A DNA stretch of 64,000 bases, taken from Dyella flagellata. GTDB lineage: Bacteria; Pseudomonadota; Gammaproteobacteria; Xanthomonadales; Rhodanobacteraceae. Below the pieces are notes generated by a model. The model made no database searches and was not told the origin of the DNA. It saw nothing but the letters and a program-made list of their open reading frames with translations. The DNA lies in assembly GCF_030160275.1 (NCBI RefSeq), contig NZ_BSOA01000027.1, forward strand, positions 1-64,000. Reading direction: 5' to 3'. Each line of letters starts with the position of its first letter. Positions within the stretch are counted from its first letter, which is position 1. Below, piece after piece: positions 1 to 6,856 of this stretch. The translations under genes and the position numbers were made by a program.

Positions 1-113
1 CGCCTCGCAGCGACCCAGCGTCTAGACAGACGGCCAGTCTGCCTGCGCCACTGGGTCGCTGCGAGGCGCGCATACAGTGCGGTGACGGGTACGTGGAATA
101 GATCAGAGCATCC
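1..113. mobile_element. Right-hand part of a MITE-like element (copy 1), cut by the window start
   Basis: The first 113 bases hold an 18-bp perfect inverted repeat (1-18 with 51-68). After it come the sequence CATACAGTGCGGTGACGGGT and a terminal repeat ending GATCAGAGCATCC. The same blocks occur in the two complete copies near 37.7 and 45.5 kb, where they end in the same way. The next four bases, CTAA (114-117), fit the YTAR target seen at the other copies. No protein is encoded. The left end lies outside the window. Confidence 0.75.
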
Positions 114-1745
114 CTAATTTAGCTTCGGTTTCGGCGCCGCTTGCGGACGGGCAACCGCATACATCGCCCAGCTGATGTCCTTGAACAAGCCGAAGCGATC
201 GTCCCCGACCTGATACAGATCGAAATGCGTGCGGTCGGGAATGAAACGGAACTCGGCATGCGCGCCCAGGCCGTCCAGCACCGCTTTCAACCGATGCGCC
301 GCCCCATCCAGATAAAAGGTATCGGCCGTTCCGACGTAGAGATGGATCTTGCCGTCGAGATCGGGCTTCAACACCGGCCAGTTGCTTTTGAGGCGATAGG
401 CGATGTCGTAGTGATCGTGCCAGTAGGCCACGACCGCAGGATCGACATCACCGGTATCGCGATCGAACATGGGCTCAGGCCGGCCGTCCTTGCCACGCGG
501 CGAGAACACCCAATCGAACGAGGCCATCTGCCCGCCGTACGGACCCAGCACGCGTTCCATCTGCGCAAACTGCTGGAACGTGCCCAGCACCTTGCCCTTG
601 TCGCGTACCAACGGCCATGGCGTGCCGTCCGGCTTGTGGTACACGTTCGCCTGCGGCGCATACAGGTCTGGACCGGTGAAGTCGTGGAAGTCGCTCGGAT
701 CCGGCGAAGTAGACCAGGTACCACCGAAAATCTTCGGATAACGCGTCTGCAACCACAGCGTGGCCCAGCCGCCGGAAGAATGGCCATTGAGGAAGCGACC
801 GTTGGCGTTGCCATCCATGTGGTACTTCGATTCCAGGTAGGGAATCAGTTCGGCGGTCAGCGCCTGCCCCCACGGACCGTTGTTTACCGAGTCGGCGAAC
901 TCGTGCGTGCCGGTGGCGCTGGATTGGTCCAGAAACACCCAGATCATCGGCGGCATCTGGCCGCTGCTCATGCCCGCCTGCATGTACGCCATGAAGCGCA
1001 GCATGCGGTCCTTGTTGGAGGTAAAGCCGTGCGTGAAATACACGGTGGGAAAACGCTTGCCGGACGCAGCATTGTAGCCCGGTGGCAACAACACATAGCC
1101 GTACATATGGATGTCGCGTCCCCAGAACTGCGACAGCGACGGACTGACGAAATCGATCGGCTGCGCTTGCTCGTGCACCGCCTTGGCTGCATTGCGCAAT
1201 GGCGCGGGCACTGAATCGGGCAACGCCCAAGGATCTCGCGCGGGCACTGTTGCATCCAACTTGATCGGCGCAGTGCCGGCGTCCGGCCAATGCACGGGAA
1301 CGACGTCGCTCACCAGATCGCCGGCATCGCGTCCCAGATAGTTGTAGTTGTGGTGCACATCCAGCACGGCTTGCACCACGTAATCGCCGGCAGGAAGCTT
1401 CGACCAGGCCTCCGGATAGGTTTGCGCATCCACGTCGATGTCGACCGTCTGCCCGGGCACTAGCCGGTCGACTTCCTGCGCGGCAATCGACGTTTGCGTC
1501 GGATGGAGCGGATCGGCGTCGACTTGCGTGATTTTGCCGTCTTGCGACTCGGCCTTGGCTGCAGCAGCCGGTTCCACGAACAGCAGCAGGCGGCCGGACA
1601 CAGGTTGGGTTTGCTTATCGCCCAGCTGGACGTGGAAGAAGCGATGGGTGGAGACAGCCGGGCTTTCCTGACGTGCGTAGGTATGGACGGCTGTTGTCAG
1701 ACCGGCGCCAAGCAGCGCGCCTAACAAGAGTAAACGTGAACGCAT
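114..1745 (-). CDS. Secreted alpha/beta-hydrolase esterase (putative esterase / Esterase D-like family)
   Basis: A 543-residue protein with an N-terminal signal peptide (LLLLGALLGAGLTTAVHTYA), so probably periplasmic or secreted. The hydrolase core contains YFTHGF (oxyanion region, about residue 235) and the nucleophile elbow GHSSGGW (about residue 320). A late DRTHFDLY supplies a plausible catalytic His. The N-terminal 170 residues look like a beta-sandwich accessory domain. This matches PF00756-type esterases; the substrate cannot be told. The ATG at 1745 follows an AGGGGA ribosome site. The TAG stop lies in the CTAA bordering the MITE-like repeat at 1-113, so the C-terminus may have been set by that insertion. 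Same strand as the serine hydrolase upstream. Confidence 0.8.
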   Translation of the reverse strand: MRSRLLLLGALLGAGLTTAVHTYARQESPAVSTHRFFHVQLGDKQTQPVSGRLLLFVEPAAAAKAESQDGKITQVDADPLHPTQTSIAAQEVDRLVPGQTVDIDVDAQTYPEAWSKLPAGDYVVQAVLDVHHNYNYLGRDAGDLVSDVVPVHWPDAGTAPIKLDATVPARDPWALPDSVPAPLRNAAKAVHEQAQPIDFVSPSLSQFWGRDIHMYGYVLLPPGYNAASGKRFPTVYFTHGFTSNKDRMLRFMAYMQAGMSSGQMPPMIWVFLDQSSATGTHEFADSVNNGPWGQALTAELIPYLESKYHMDGNANGRFLNGHSSGGWATLWLQTRYPKIFGGTWSTSPDPSDFHDFTGPDLYAPQANVYHKPDGTPWPLVRDKGKVLGTFQQFAQMERVLGPYGGQMASFDWVFSPRGKDGRPEPMFDRDTGDVDPAVVAYWHDHYDIAYRLKSNWPVLKPDLDGKIHLYVGTADTFYLDGAAHRLKAVLDGLGAHAEFRFIPDRTHFDLYQVGDDRFGLFKDISWAMYAVARPQAAPKPKLN

Positions 1746-1761
1746 GGATTTCCCCTAGGTC

Positions 1762-1825
1762 GGCTGGGATGGCTTTTCCCAGCTCTGTATGCCGCTTCCC
1801 GAGGCTGGGAAAAGCCATCCCAGCC
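1762..1825. repeat. REP-like inverted repeat between two hydrolase genes
   Basis: Arms at 1762-1782 and 1805-1825 are exact reverse complements (21 bp, starting GGCTGGGATGGC) around a 22-base loop. The GGCTGGGAT...ATCCCAGCC core is that of the GTAG-type REP family elsewhere in this window. It separates the esterase from the upstream serine hydrolase and could act as a 3' end stabiliser or terminator for the latter. Confidence 0.75.
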
Positions 1826-1832
1826 CAGACTT

Positions 1833-3491
1833 TTATTCCGGCTTCACCGGCGTCAACCGCAAATCCTGAAAATCGAAACTGAAATCCGTCAGCGGCGATA
1901 TCGGCGCCATGCGCACTTCGCGCACGTGGCCATCCGCATCCAGGGCAAAGTCCACGAAGGCGTCCGCATTCAAGGAGCGGTCGTCCCAGCGCACAATGAA
2001 GCTGTCGTGCTGCCACGGCGTCATGCTGCCCACCAACTGCTTCGTCTTGCTGAAGCGCAGGCGCAGCTTGCCGCCATCGTTAGCAATGACGATGTCGCCA
2101 TACCATGGATCGCGGTAGGTGCCCGCATAACGTGACAGCGGCAGCGAAGGCTTGCCCTTCTTGTCGCGCGCGGCCTCATGCTTCTTCCAGCTATCGTCCG
2201 CGTCGCCTTGCGAGTGCTTCACGGCTTTATCGTAGACCGCCACCCAATCGGTCTTGCCGACTTGATTGAGGTAAGCATCCAGCACGCGATAGGTCACGGC
2301 GTTGAACGCTGCACCGGATTCCTGATTGGTCAGCACCACCACGCCCAGCTTCAAGCCGGGCACCAGGGTGACGCGCGACACCATGCCGGGCCAACCGCCG
2401 GTGTGCCATACCAGTTTTTCGCCATGGTAGTCACTGAGAAACCAGCCTTCGCCGTAGCCGGAGAAATTCGGCACCAGCGGCTGCAAGGCCGGAATCGGCG
2501 GCTTGCGCACCGGGATCGGCGTAAGCATGGTCCACATCTGGCTCTGGCTGTCCGGCGAGAACAGGTGACGCGGTTTGCCATCGCTACCGACACCGGGCAA
2601 TGCGCCGCCGTCGAGTTGAACGGTCATCCATTTGGCCAGATCGTGCACGCTGGCATAGATGCCGCCGGCACCCGGGTTGTTGGTCCAGGCCATCGGCGGC
2701 ACCGGCTTGAGATCCTTGAAGTCGTACAGCGCATGCCCCGTGGCGACATCCATGCCCGGCTTCAGATAGGTCATGTCGACCAGCGATTCGTCCATGCCCA
2801 CCGGCTTGAAAATATGCTCGCGGATGAAATCGGCATAGCTCTGACCGGAGACGTTTTCGATCACCAGCGTGGCGACTGCAAACAGAATATTGTCGTACGC
2901 ATAGTGGCTGCGAAAACCATTGGCGATCGGCACCTTGGCCAGGCGCTCCACCACTTGCTTGGTGCTGTAGCCGGTGGGCGGCCAGTACAGCAGGTCACCC
3001 GCGCCCAGGCTAAGACCGCTGCGGTGCGCAAGCAGGTCGCGCACGCGCATGTCGTGCGTCACGTAGGGGTCGGACATCTGGAACCACGGCAGGTAATCGG
3101 TCACCCGGCCGTCCATGTCCAGCTTCTTCTGCTCGGCCAGCATCTGCAGCGCGGCGGCGGTGAAGGCCTTGGTGTTGGAAGCAATCGCGAACAGGGTGTG
3201 CGCGTCCACCTTTTCCGGCTTGCCGGCTTCACGCAAGCCATAGCCTTGCTCCAGCACCACCTTGCCGTCCTTGACGATCGCCACGGCGATGCCCGGCACG
3301 TTGAAAATCTTGCGCGCATCGTCCACGTAGGCGCCGAAATCCTGCAGCATCGGCGGCAAGGCCGGCTGCGCCACTGCTTGCTTGTTGTCCGCCACCGGCA
3401 CAGGCGGCGAACACCAGGCCGGCGCGGCGGCGGTCAAAACCAGCAAGGCACAGCATCCGGCGACTCGCAGGGTCAGCGGCTGAAAAGTCAT
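1833..3491 (-). CDS. Secreted serine hydrolase, beta-lactamase (class C) / PBP-like family
   Basis: A 552-residue protein with a signal peptide (VAGCCALLVLTAAAPAWC). The penicillin-binding fold motifs are visible: SxxK as SNTK (ASNTKAFTAAAL, about residue 107), YxN as YDN (HYAYDNILF, about 199) and the third-box equivalent HTGG (about 365). The C-terminal 100 residues resemble the DUF3471 domain often attached to such hydrolases. Members act as esterases, D-aminopeptidases or peptidoglycan-related hydrolases; a true beta-lactamase role is not indicated. It precedes the esterase gene on the same strand, separated by a REP-like hairpin. The start at 3491 puts the signal peptide at the N-terminus. 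Confidence 0.85.
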   Translation of the reverse strand: MTFQPLTLRVAGCCALLVLTAAAPAWCSPPVPVADNKQAVAQPALPPMLQDFGAYVDDARKIFNVPGIAVAIVKDGKVVLEQGYGLREAGKPEKVDAHTLFAIASNTKAFTAAALQMLAEQKKLDMDGRVTDYLPWFQMSDPYVTHDMRVRDLLAHRSGLSLGAGDLLYWPPTGYSTKQVVERLAKVPIANGFRSHYAYDNILFAVATLVIENVSGQSYADFIREHIFKPVGMDESLVDMTYLKPGMDVATGHALYDFKDLKPVPPMAWTNNPGAGGIYASVHDLAKWMTVQLDGGALPGVGSDGKPRHLFSPDSQSQMWTMLTPIPVRKPPIPALQPLVPNFSGYGEGWFLSDYHGEKLVWHTGGWPGMVSRVTLVPGLKLGVVVLTNQESGAAFNAVTYRVLDAYLNQVGKTDWVAVYDKAVKHSQGDADDSWKKHEAARDKKGKPSLPLSRYAGTYRDPWYGDIVIANDGGKLRLRFSKTKQLVGSMTPWQHDSFIVRWDDRSLNADAFVDFALDADGHVREVRMAPISPLTDFSFDFQDLRLTPVKPE

Positions 3492-3619
3492 GGCGACTCC
3501 GTGGACGGCAAAGCCGGCAGTCTAGCTTGCCGACAAGCATCCGCACGCTGTGCCGTTGGTTGGGGTGCCATCCCGACGCCATACGGCACAGCTTTTGGCA
3601 AGATGAGGTTTACCCGTGC

Positions 3620-4573
3620 CTAGCGCGCGCGAGGTGCGTCCAGCCAAGGCCCTAACGACACATACCAGATGTTGTCCCCGCCATTGTCCCAGCTCTCCAT
3701 GCGCTCCAGCGCGGCTTTGGCCTGCTCGTGCGTAAGCGGAAAGCTTAGCCGCGTCTGCCGGTCGCTGGTGTAGTAAAGAGTGCGATGATCGGGGCCGATG
3801 TGCGCACCCCATTGGCTCCACCTGCCCGGCTTGCCGTTGATCGCCTCGCCCAGATCGATTGCCTTGCCCCAATGATCGCCCTGGCGAAACGCGATGTAGA
3901 AATCGCCCATGTCACCCTTCTTGGCCGCGTCGCTCATGTTGAACACCATGAAGGATTGATCCGGCGCGATGGCCGGGTCGTGCGTGGCGGCCGCGGGATC
4001 GCCCACCGCTACTCGCGTGGAAGCTTGATAAGTGCCATGCACAAACGCCGAAGCGTAGACATGCATTACGCCCTGCTCGTCGGGATGGATGTAATACAAG
4101 CTACCGTCCGCAGCGATGCTCGGCGCATAGGTGCGATCGCTGGCATTGACTGTCTCAGGCAGGTGCACCGGCGTACCCCAGCCGTCACCCTTGCGATCCA
4201 CCCGCCATAGATGACCAAAGCCAGGAGTGGGCTTGCCGGCACCCGCAACCGGTCGATTGGAAACGAACACCAGGTAGGAACCGTCCGGCGCCATCGCCGG
4301 ATCGTGATCGCCCCATTGTCCGGAGAAGGATGCGATCTCGGGCTTGGTCCAAACATCGTGTTCGCGATGCGAAACCAGGATCATGGAACCGACATCGAAA
4401 TAGACGGTGTTCCCGTCCGGCGTAAACGCAGGACATGCTTCGCCGGCGGGCCCCGAAATCACTCCCGGTGCGAATACCTGCGGCTGCTGCACGGAAACAT
4501 CTGCCGCAAACGAAGAACAAGCTGCACTGAACAAACCGACCGCGACCATCCGGCTCAAAGGCTTGCGGATCAT
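3620..4573 (-). CDS. Periplasmic PD40 (TolB-like) beta-propeller protein
   Basis: A 317-residue protein starting at ATG 4573, preceded by AGGAAAG, with a signal peptide ending SSFAAD. At least five PD40-type repeats are visible: FTPDGNTVYFD, MAPDGSYLVFVSNRP, IAADGSLYYIH, IAPDQSFMVFNMSD and IGPDHRTLYYTSD. These form a TolB-like propeller. Proteins of this kind bind ligands or partners in the periplasm; no enzymatic motif is seen. A longer reading frame extends upstream, but its extra residues are not signal-like. It is divergent from the RNase operon; the 140 bases between them hold both promoters. Confidence 0.75.
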   Translation of the reverse strand: MIRKPLSRMVAVGLFSAACSSFAADVSVQQPQVFAPGVISGPAGEACPAFTPDGNTVYFDVGSMILVSHREHDVWTKPEIASFSGQWGDHDPAMAPDGSYLVFVSNRPVAGAGKPTPGFGHLWRVDRKGDGWGTPVHLPETVNASDRTYAPSIAADGSLYYIHPDEQGVMHVYASAFVHGTYQASTRVAVGDPAAATHDPAIAPDQSFMVFNMSDAAKKGDMGDFYIAFRQGDHWGKAIDLGEAINGKPGRWSQWGAHIGPDHRTLYYTSDRQTRLSFPLTHEQAKAALERMESWDNGGDNIWYVSLGPWLDAPRAR

Positions 4574-4713
4574 GGCGTGTCTTTCCTGTGGAATGGGGAA
4601 GGCGCTGTATAGCCCCCGGCATGGACTGCCGCATGTCCTTAAAGTCACTGCCGCAGGCAGGCATGTAATCGCGCAACGCACTACACTGCCCGCATCGCCA
4701 ACAGGAGTCCGCG

Positions 4714-5151
4714 GTGTCCCTGTCTCGTTTCATCCCCCTGGTACTGCTCGCCGCGTTGATCGGCGCGATCGTGTTCTGGAACCGGCATACCCCACCGCCG
4801 GCCAGCATGGAAGCGCACGGCAACGTCGTGCTGCCGGCCGTGGGGCATTACAACTGTCCGGCCGCGAAGACCGATCTGCCAGGCTTCATGCCGGCGGAAG
4901 CCTGCGTGACGCTGACCGCGATCCTGCAAGGCGGTCCGTTTGCCTATGCGCAGGACGGCGTGGTGTTCGGCAATTACGAAGGCTTGCTGCCACAGCAACC
5001 GCGCGGCTATTACCACGAGTACACGGTGCCGACGCCGGGTGCGCGCAACCGTGGTACCCGGCGCATCATTACCGGCGGTACGCCGCCCACGGTGTTCTAT
5101 TACACCGACGATCATTACCGCAGCTTCAAGCCGTTCCAGGTGAACCGATGA
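4714..5151 (+). CDS. Barnase-type (N1/T1 family) guanyl ribonuclease with N-terminal export/anchor segment
   Basis: A 145-residue protein starting at GTG 4714, six bases after AGGAG. Residues 5-22 form a hydrophobic export or anchor helix. The ribonuclease domain follows. Its C-terminal half carries the catalytic set of microbial RNases: Glu in HEYTVPTPG, the Arg cluster RNRGTRR and the terminal His in DDHYRSF. This gives RNA cleavage after G through a 2',3'-cyclic intermediate. Its stop overlaps the ATG of a barstar gene (ATGA), so toxin and inhibitor are translationally coupled. It is either a secreted nuclease or an antagonistic toxin; the anchor segment has no clear cleavage site. Confidence 0.85.
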   Translation: MSLSRFIPLVLLAALIGAIVFWNRHTPPPASMEAHGNVVLPAVGHYNCPAAKTDLPGFMPAEACVTLTAILQGGPFAYAQDGVVFGNYEGLLPQQPRGYYHEYTVPTPGARNRGTRRIITGGTPPTVFYYTDDHYRSFKPFQVNR

Positions 5152-5588
5152 GCGCGCAAGGCGCCCTCGACCTGACCCAGGCGAACGATGGCGGCGTGTA
5201 TTTCGTCGAAGCCGCCGACTTCGACGCACTGGTGGCCGCCGCCGAGCAAGGCCGGCTGCACGTATGCCGCGCCGACCTGGCTGGCTGTCACGACAAGGGC
5301 GAACTGTTGCGCCGCCTTGCCGCGTCGTTGAGTGTGCCCAGCGGCTTCGGCCAGAATTGGGACGCCCTGCTGGACAGCCTGCGCGATCTCGGCTGGCTGC
5401 ATGGCACCGGCCACGCCCTGCTGCTCGACCATGCCAACGATCTGCGCCAGGCGGCGGCCAAGGATTTCGACACGCTGCTGGCGATCCTGCACGAGTCGGC
5501 CCGCTTCGCGATCGATCAGCAGCGCCCGTTCTTTGCCTTCCTCAGCCTGCCCGAACATCCAATGGCCTTGCCCTCGCACCGCTCATGA
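5148..5588 (+). CDS. Barstar-family ribonuclease inhibitor
   Basis: A 146-residue cytoplasmic protein. The ATG at 5148 overlaps the RNase stop codon. The barstar signature is clear in the middle (GFGQNWDALLDSLRDLGW, about residues 65-82), followed by LLLDHAN and a helical C-terminus. Barstar plugs the active site of barnase-type RNases, so it is the natural partner of the preceding gene. It is longer than the 90-residue Bacillus barstar by an N-terminal segment. Its stop in turn overlaps the start of an S4-domain gene. Confidence 0.9.
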   Translation: MSAQGALDLTQANDGGVYFVEAADFDALVAAAEQGRLHVCRADLAGCHDKGELLRRLAASLSVPSGFGQNWDALLDSLRDLGWLHGTGHALLLDHANDLRQAAAKDFDTLLAILHESARFAIDQQRPFFAFLSLPEHPMALPSHRS

Positions 5589-5806
5589 TCCAACGTATTG
5601 AATTCGAACTCGATCGCGACTACGTCGAACTCAACCAGCTGCTCAAGCTGACCGGCTTGTGCGACAGCGGCGGGCAAGGCAAGCAGATCGTTGCCAGCGG
5701 CGCCGTATACGTGGATGGGCAGCAGGAGTTGCGCAAGACGTGCAAGATCCATGCGGGACAGGTGGTGCAGCTGGAAGATGTGGAAATACGCGTCATAGCG
5801 GTGTAG
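5585..5806 (+). CDS. Small S4-domain RNA-binding protein (YbcJ-like)
   Basis: A 73-residue protein consisting almost only of an S4 fold: YVELNQLLKLTGLCDSGG, then GKQIVASGAVYVDGQ, then a basic RKTCKIHAG stretch. Related proteins (E. coli YbcJ, RqcP-like) bind structured RNA or the ribosome. The start at 5585 overlaps the barstar stop (ATGA), making it the third gene of a tightly coupled operon with an RNase and its inhibitor. That association is unusual. Whether it protects RNA, senses damage or is only co-transcribed is open. Confidence 0.85.
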   Translation: MIQRIEFELDRDYVELNQLLKLTGLCDSGGQGKQIVASGAVYVDGQQELRKTCKIHAGQVVQLEDVEIRVIAV

Positions 5807-5870
5807 CCCAAGGTGTAACCACCGAGCGTATGCTGGCGAATAGCAGTGAAGATCCTTCCGGAGACTCGCC

Positions 5871-6554
5871 ATGCTAGCCCGTCGTTTGGCCGCCCTTCCC
5901 GCCTTGCTCGGCCTGGCCGCCTGCACCGCCACCGCCAGTAACGCCCCTTTCCCCGATCCTGCCCAGGATGAGCCGAAGGCGGCTTCACACAGCACGGAAA
6001 CCGCCGTGCTCGCGGGCGGCTGCTTCTGGGGCATGCAGTCGGTGTTCGAACACGTGCGTGGCGTGCGGCGGGTGTGGGCAGGCTACAGCGGCGGCAATGC
6101 CAATACCGCCCAGTACGACATGGTCAGCGATGGCAACACCGGCCACGCCGAATCGGTGAAGATCGCTTTCGACCCGGCGGTGATCAGTTATGGGCAGCTG
6201 TTGAAGATCTACTTCGCGGTGGCTCACGATCCGACCACGCTCAATCGCCAGGGACCGGATGCGGGCACGCAATATCGCTCGGAAATCTTTTATGCGAACG
6301 CCGAGCAGCAAAAAGTCGCCGAGGCCTATATCGCGCAACTCAATGCGGCAAAAGTGTTCGACGACAGCATCGTGACCTTGCTACAGCCGTTGACCGGCTT
6401 CTATCCGGCCGAGGATTATCATCAGGACTATGCGCGCAAACATCCCGACAACGCCTACATCGTGATCAACGATGCGCCGAAGGTGGTGCATTTGAAGCAG
6501 GCGTACCCGGGGATGTACCAGGACGAGCAGACGGTGGTGGATGTGAGGCTGTAG
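5871..6554 (+). CDS. msrA: Peptide methionine-S-sulfoxide reductase MsrA, lipoprotein form
   Basis: A 227-residue protein with a lipoprotein-type signal (LLGLAACTAT, Cys18), so it is placed in the envelope. The MsrA catalytic motif GGCFWGMQ (Cys about 51) and downstream GYSGG, HAE and YRSEIF blocks are intact. It reduces Met-S-sulfoxide in oxidised periplasmic proteins. Apart from the lipobox Cys, the catalytic Cys is the only cysteine, so there is no C-terminal resolving Cys and regeneration must use an external thiol or partner. The stop codon TAG lies within the GTAG foot of a REP element beginning at 6551. Confidence 0.9.
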   Translation: MLARRLAALPALLGLAACTATASNAPFPDPAQDEPKAASHSTETAVLAGGCFWGMQSVFEHVRGVRRVWAGYSGGNANTAQYDMVSDGNTGHAESVKIAFDPAVISYGQLLKIYFAVAHDPTTLNRQGPDAGTQYRSEIFYANAEQQKVAEAYIAQLNAAKVFDDSIVTLLQPLTGFYPAEDYHQDYARKHPDNAYIVINDAPKVVHLKQAYPGMYQDEQTVVDVRL

Positions 6555-6856
6555 GCTGGGGTGCAAAACCCAACCGCACCGGCCGTAGCGCAAAAATAGA
6601 TATGGCAATGTTGGGGTTTGCACCCTGAGGTATCCTCACGTTTTTTGCTCTTGGATCCCGTAAAAATCAGGCAGCTGCGTTTTAGCCCGCTGACATCCAA
6701 AGAAACGGGCCGTCATTCCCGCGAAAGCGGGAATCCATCTTGCTTTGATGCATCCTGAAAATGGATTCCCGCTTTCGCGGGAATGACGGCATTTGGGGCA
6801 CGTATGCAGGTAAAGGAAAAACGTGGGGATACCTTAGGGTTTGCACCCCAACCTAC
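6551..6856. repeat. Nested repeat block filling the msrA / GGDEF-EAL 3' intergenic space
   Basis: Three layers are visible. A GTAG-footed REP (6551-6575, GTAGGCTGGGGTGC...) is partly mirrored at 6609-6626. Long imperfect arms at about 6609-6645 and 6817-6856 share AAAAACGTG.GGATACCT and GGGTTTGCACCCC. Inside lies a perfect 27-bp inverted repeat (6712-6738 with 6761-6787) containing TTCCCGCGAAAGCGGGAAT. The left end supplies the msrA stop and the right end (GTAGG on the minus strand) supplies the stop of the convergent GGDEF-EAL gene. No coding sequence is evident. Confidence 0.8.

Noticed and set aside
1833-3491. Antibiotic-resistance beta-lactamase (AmpC)
   Set aside because: The SxxK/YxN/HTG set and DUF3471 tail fit the wide serine-hydrolase group; length and motifs do not match AmpC, and there is no ampR.
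141-3623. Long plus-strand reading frames opposite the esterase (141-1214) and serine hydrolase (2178-3623)
   Set aside because: They are antisense to genes with clear signal peptides and catalytic motifs. Their translations are His/Arg/Ala-rich without any domain, as expected in GC-rich DNA.
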